8,680 nucleotides of DNA from contig DHLV01000087.1 in the NCBI GenBank assembly GCA_002405445.1, positions 1-8,680 of the forward strand. Reading direction: 5' to 3'. Under the pieces are notes generated by a model. It was not told where the DNA came from and did no database searches. It was given only the letters and a program-made list of their open reading frames with translations. The position numbers and the translations under genes are program-made. Source of the stretch: Flammeovirgaceae bacterium UBA4659 (lineage in GTDB: Bacteria > Bacteroidota > Bacteroidia > Cytophagales > Cyclobacteriaceae). Shown piece by piece: positions 6,157-8,680 of the stretch; positions within the stretch are counted from its first letter, which is position 1; every line of letters begins with the position of its first letter.

Positions 6157-7074
6157 ATGAATGAGTCGTACCTATGGATTGGCTTCAACGGTTTTGTTTT
6201 GGCCATGCTCGCTCTCGACTTGGGCGTTTTCCATCGAAAGTCAACCGAAATATCAGTGAAGGAGGCGCTGTTGTGGACATGCGGTTGGGTGTTTATGGCT
6301 TTTATTTTCAATGTGTGGGTCTACTATCATTTTGGGCAGGATCAAGCCTTTGAATTCTTTACCGGCTACGTCATCGAAAAGTCGTTGAGCGTGGACAACA
6401 TCTTTGTGATCATCATGATTTTTTCATTTTTCAACGTGCCGCCTGCATACCAACACAAGGTTCTCTTTTGGGGGATACTGGGCGCGCTGGTCATGCGGGT
6501 CTGTTTCATCCTGGCCGGGATGGAACTCATCCATCGATTTCACTGGCTTATATATATTTTTGGAGGCTTTCTCGTGGTTACTGGTGTTCGGCTCATCACA
6601 CAAAATGAAATGGCTGTAGACCCGGGCAAGAACCCGGTTATCAAATGGGCGCGCACCATCATGCGGATTACACCACAGTTTGAAGCCGACCGGTTCTTTG
6701 TTAGAAAGGAGGGGCAGCTTTGGGCAACTCCGTTGTTTTTGGTGGTGATCATGATTGAGGCAACCGACCTGATCTTCGCGGTAGATAGTATACCGGCTGT
6801 GTTGGCCGTGAGCGATGATGCGTTCATCGTTTATACTTCCAACGTGTTTGCAATTCTCGGTCTGCGATCCTTGTACTTTGCGTTGGCGGGTATCGAAAAG
6901 TTTTTTGTTTATCTCAAGTACGGCTTGTCCGCAATCCTGATTTTTGTGGGTGCGAAAATGTGCATTTCAGACTGGTACAAGGTGCCCATCGAAATTTCGC
7001 TGGCGTTTATCATCCTCACTTTGTCAATGGCGGTGCTGGCATCCATGGCAATGCAGAAGAAAGAAACACCCTAG
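6157..7074 (+). CDS. TerC/Alx-family integral membrane protein
   Basis: This 305-residue protein has about eight or nine hydrophobic segments and the motifs of the TerC family (PF03741): an acidic first helix with LALDLGVFHR (Asp21), GYVIEKSLSVDNIFV (Glu74, Asp80), EATDLIFAVDSIPAVLAV (Glu201, Asp204, Asp210), and then YTSNVFAILGLRSLYF. The length and motifs fit the Alx-type branch, whose members (E. coli Alx, B. subtilis MeeF/MeeY) are linked to manganese export. Conserved acidic residues in membrane helices fit divalent metal transport. The TerC name comes from tellurite resistance plasmids, but no other ter genes are here, so tellurite resistance should not be inferred. The ATG at 6157 gives the usual family N-terminus. 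The gene follows a 66-residue protein gene by 25 bases. Its TAG stop overlaps the convergent phosphoesterase stop in CTAG. Confidence 0.93.
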   Translation: MNESYLWIGFNGFVLAMLALDLGVFHRKSTEISVKEALLWTCGWVFMAFIFNVWVYYHFGQDQAFEFFTGYVIEKSLSVDNIFVIIMIFSFFNVPPAYQHKVLFWGILGALVMRVCFILAGMELIHRFHWLIYIFGGFLVVTGVRLITQNEMAVDPGKNPVIKWARTIMRITPQFEADRFFVRKEGQLWATPLFLVVIMIEATDLIFAVDSIPAVLAVSDDAFIVYTSNVFAILGLRSLYFALAGIEKFFVYLKYGLSAILIFVGAKMCISDWYKVPIEISLAFIILTLSMAVLASMAMQKKETP

Positions 7075-7571
7075 GGCTTACCACGTTTCCCCAGTTCAAT
7101 TACTTCCATATTTTGAACCGCGCCAAGCGTGATGTCAAAACGCAGTATCGTCTTGATGTGGTGGAAGCCCTGGTTACCGGCTGCGCCCGGGTTGATGTAC
7201 AGTAGGTTCAGTTTGCGGTCTTTGATCACCCGCAGGATGTGGGAGTGGCCGCAGATGATCACATCAGTTGATTTTTCTTTCAACATTTTTTTGGTTCTAG
7301 GATTGTAATTCGGGGGCGAGCCAGCGATGTGTGTGATCCATATTTGCAGGCCTTCACAATCAAACCACAAGTCTTCGGGGCAATGGGCCCGAATGCCCTT
7401 GTCATCGATGTTGCCAAACACCGCGCGCACTGGCTTTAATTGCTCAAGTTGACGGATAACGGACATGTCACCAATGTCGCCAGCATGCCAGATTTCATCA
7501 ACTGACTTAAAATGCCCCAACACCTGTGCATCAAGGTAACTATGCGTATCCGAAATCAGTCCTATTTTCAT
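7071..7571 (-). CDS. YfcE/MJ0936-family metallophosphoesterase
   Basis: This 166-residue protein shows every metal-binding motif of the calcineurin-like phosphoesterase family: ISDTH (Asp8, His10), HAGDIGD (Asp32), FGNIDD (Asn54), THIAG (His81) and ICGHSH (His109, His111), followed by NPGAAG. Length and motif order match the YfcE/MJ0936 group of small cytoplasmic phosphodiesterases, which use two metal ions, often Mn2+, to cleave phosphodiester bonds. The natural substrate of most members is unknown. There is no signal peptide. The ATG at 7571 gives the standard MKIGLISDTH start. The gene lies 26 bases after the small Cys-rich protein gene on the same strand and is probably co-transcribed with it. 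Its stop overlaps the stop of the TerC-family gene. Confidence 0.93.
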   Translation of the reverse strand: MKIGLISDTHSYLDAQVLGHFKSVDEIWHAGDIGDMSVIRQLEQLKPVRAVFGNIDDKGIRAHCPEDLWFDCEGLQIWITHIAGSPPNYNPRTKKMLKEKSTDVIICGHSHILRVIKDRKLNLLYINPGAAGNQGFHHIKTILRFDITLGAVQNMEVIELGKRGKP

Positions 7572-7597
7572 TTAGTTTTATTCTGTTGACGAAGAGA

Positions 7598-7858
7598 TTA
7601 TCGCTTCTTAAGCCTCTTTTCCCACTCTGCGGCACGTTTCATTTTTGCCAGTTTACCTTCACTGATTAGCAGCGCTAACTGAGGATGCATTTGCCCTTGT
7701 GAGGTGAGGTGGTAGCACCCACAAATATCGCATTGGTAAATGGCAACGGGGCCGCGGTTCGGCCCAACCGGCAACTGCACGTTGGCTTCAATGAGCGCAT
7801 CGATGGCTAATGCCTCATGGAGGTAGAGTCTTTTTCCACTCGGGCATGTTTGCTTCAT
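7598..7858 (-). CDS. Small Cys-rich protein, probable zinc-binding
   Basis: This 86-residue protein begins MKQTCPSGKRLYLHEALAID and carries YQCDICGCYHLTSQG at 41-55, with Cys43, Cys46, Cys48 and His50, plus Cys5 near the N-terminus. The CPSGKR...CxxCxxxHLT layout looks like a one-site zinc ribbon joining the two ends of the domain. The C-terminal third is basic and helical (KLAKMKRAAEWEKRLKKR), compatible with binding nucleic acid; that is inference. I recall similar small proteins in Bacteroidota genomes but cannot name the family. It starts from an ATG, 51 bases from the divergent isomerase gene, and is followed after 26 bases by the phosphoesterase gene, so it probably leads a two-gene operon. 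Confidence 0.75.
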   Translation of the reverse strand: MKQTCPSGKRLYLHEALAIDALIEANVQLPVGPNRGPVAIYQCDICGCYHLTSQGQMHPQLALLISEGKLAKMKRAAEWEKRLKKR

Positions 7859-7881
7859 AGCTCAAAATACTAAAACTCTAT

Positions 7882-7889
7882 TAACTTTG
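7882..7889 (+). promoter_or_regulatory. Bacteroidota -7 promoter box for the isomerase gene
   Basis: TAACTTTG is an exact match to TAnnTTTG, ending 20 bases before the ATG at 7910. A TTG -33 element at the usual spacing is not seen. The short leader also contains the 10-base perfect palindrome CTAAATTTAG at 7895-7904. The box lies in the 51-base region shared with the divergent Cys-rich protein gene, so both promoters must be packed into this space. Confidence 0.55.
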
Positions 7890-7909
7890 CCGCCCTAAAT
7901 TTAGTTGAA

Positions 7910-8350
7910 ATGAAAGTAGCAGAAATCCATACCAAGAAGGGCGTGATGAAAATCAATTTCTTTGAACAAGATGCGCCCAACACCGTGAAGAATTTTATCA
8001 CGCTCGCGGAGAAAGGGTTTTACGATGGCCTCACATTCCACCGCGTACTTCCCAATTTTGTTATCCAAGGCGGATGCCCAAACGGCATTGGCAATGGCGG
8101 CCCCGGATATATGATCGATTGCGAATTGACCGGAGATAACCAATACCATGACAGGGGCGTGCTTTCGATGGCCCATGCCGGAAGAAATACCGGAGGCTCG
8201 CAATTCTTTATTTGCCACACACGCGCCACCACTAAACACCTAGATCGCAACCACACCGTTTTCGGTAAGGTGGTAGAAGGCTTAGACGTGATTGATCAAA
8301 TCCGCCAAGGCGATGTGATGGAGAAGGTCGTTATTACTGAGGTGGCTTAG
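7910..8350 (+). CDS. Cyclophilin-type peptidyl-prolyl cis-trans isomerase
   Basis: This 146-residue protein is a complete single-domain cyclophilin. It shows FHRVLPNFVIQGG (catalytic Arg45, with Phe43, His44 and Gln53), GVLSMAHAGRNTGGSQFFI (Met87, Gln98, Phe99) and HLDRNHTVFGKV (His115), all in family order. The enzyme speeds the cis-trans turn of peptide bonds before proline during protein folding. Where human CypA has Trp121 there is a leucine (Leu111), common in bacterial cyclophilins and usually linked to weak cyclosporin binding. No signal peptide is present, so this is a cytoplasmic PpiB-like form. The ATG at 7910 sits behind an exact -7 box. The gene converges with the RidA gene, and its stop codon lies in the left arm of the inverted repeat at 8344-8425. 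Confidence 0.95.
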   Translation: MKVAEIHTKKGVMKINFFEQDAPNTVKNFITLAEKGFYDGLTFHRVLPNFVIQGGCPNGIGNGGPGYMIDCELTGDNQYHDRGVLSMAHAGRNTGGSQFFICHTRATTKHLDRNHTVFGKVVEGLDVIDQIRQGDVMEKVVITEVA

Positions 8351-8425
8351 TGGTTATTGGTATTCGGTAATCGGTGTTATCTACTTGAAAACGCTTACCG
8401 AATACTGTTTACCAGTTACTAAGCC
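8344..8425. terminator. Probable bidirectional terminator built from a large imperfect inverted repeat
   Basis: The outer arms GGCTTAGT (8344-8351) and ACTAAGCC (8418-8425) are perfect complements, and each includes a gene's stop codon. The inner arms GTATTCGGTAA (8360-8370) and TTACCGAATAC (8395-8405) form an 11-pair stem around a 24-base loop. The two stems are separated by an unmatched 8-base and 12-base internal loop. The position between convergent genes suits a terminator working both ways, though no long T-run follows the stem. The left arm consists of 7-base units (GGTTATT, GGTATTC, GGTAATC, GGTGTTA), so it may also be a dispersed repeat element. Confidence 0.5.
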
Positions 8426-8680
8426 AACTCCGCTACACATTCAATTTCCACCAAAGCATCTTTGGGCAAACGGCTTACCTCCACAGTAGTGCGGGCAGGT
8501 TTGTGTTCACCAAAGAATTGCTCGTAGGCCTTGTTCATTTTTTCGAAATCAGCAAAATTTTTCAGAAATACGCTGGTCTTTAACACGTGGTTTCGGTTTG
8601 CCCCCGCGGCTTTCAGTACCGTTTCCACTTTTTGAAGTACCAAGGTAGTCTGTTCAGATACCGTGTCACCTTCAATAACC
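8419..8680 (-). CDS. RidA-family imine/enamine deaminase (N-terminus cut by window edge)
   Basis: The minus-strand frame is open from the right edge to a TAG at 8421-8419, giving about 87 residues; some 35-40 N-terminal residues lie outside. A TTG at 8643 is an internal leucine, not the start. The visible part reads EGDTVSEQTTLVLQKVETVL, then KTSVFLKNFADFEKMNKAYEQFF, and ends PARTTVEVSRLPKDALVEIE, the signature of the RidA/YjgF/YER057c family. The arginine of PARTTVEV is the conserved residue that binds the carboxylate of the substrate, and the VEIE glutamate is also conserved. RidA hydrolyses reactive 2-aminoacrylate and other imines made by pyridoxal-phosphate enzymes, protecting those enzymes in the cytoplasm. 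The gene converges with the isomerase gene. Confidence 0.92.
   Translation of the reverse strand, partial: VIEGDTVSEQTTLVLQKVETVLKAAGANRNHVLKTSVFLKNFADFEKMNKAYEQFFGEHKPARTTVEVSRLPKDALVEIECVAELA

Noticed and set aside
6157..7074. Tellurite resistance gene
   Set aside because: The protein belongs to the TerC family by name, but there are no terB, terD, terE or terZ genes here and the motifs fit the Alx-type metal exporter branch.
1..8680. CRISPR array, transposase, insertion sequence, tRNA or rRNA
   Set aside because: No evenly spaced direct repeats, no transposase-like protein, no cloverleaf and no rRNA-like stretch were found on reading both strands.

Overview
The window reads as ordinary chromosomal DNA of a member of the Bacteroidota, most likely the Cytophagales or a related group. 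Three things suggest this. Two upstream regions carry the Bacteroidota -7 promoter box TAnnTTTG (4438-4445 and 7882-7889). Shine-Dalgarno sequences are mostly missing. Several proteins (a DUF6728-like small membrane protein, lipoproteins with a CPAYQS-type start, a small Cys-rich protein) look like families I associate with this phylum. No species can be named from the sequence alone.

Layout from left to right. 1-551: the C-terminal part of a Gfo/Idh/MocA-family oxidoreductase (+), cut by the window edge. 623-2332 (-): an orphan MASE1-type membrane sensor histidine kinase, visibly more AT-rich than its neighbours. 2333-2674: about 340 bases without a convincing gene. 2675-3571 (-): an uncharacterised lipoprotein with a possible internal duplication and a C-terminal membrane helix. 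3731-4284 (+): a two-gene unit, a DUF6728-like small membrane protein overlapping an MmcQ/YjbR protein. 4469-5341 (+): a lipoprotein with a lysine-rich tail behind a good -7 box. 5342-6131 (+): a poorly conserved-looking stretch holding two small candidate genes, one secreted and one cytoplasmic. 6157-7074 (+): a TerC/Alx-family membrane protein. 7071-7858 (-): a YfcE/MJ0936-type metallophosphoesterase preceded by a small Cys-rich protein, probably one transcript. 7910-8350 (+): a cytoplasmic cyclophilin-type peptidyl-prolyl isomerase. 8419-8680 (-): a RidA-family imine deaminase, cut by the right edge.

The genes do not form one pathway. They look like housekeeping and envelope genes in short transcription units. 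I found no CRISPR array, no transposase, no RNA gene, no phage or defence module, and nothing I would call a new biological system. The most interesting points are local. A large imperfect inverted repeat made of 7-base units joins the stop codons of the convergent isomerase and RidA genes. The TerC and phosphoesterase genes share a CTAG stop. A 6-3-6 inverted repeat lies upstream of the small secreted protein. Several uncharacterised envelope proteins have unusual architecture.
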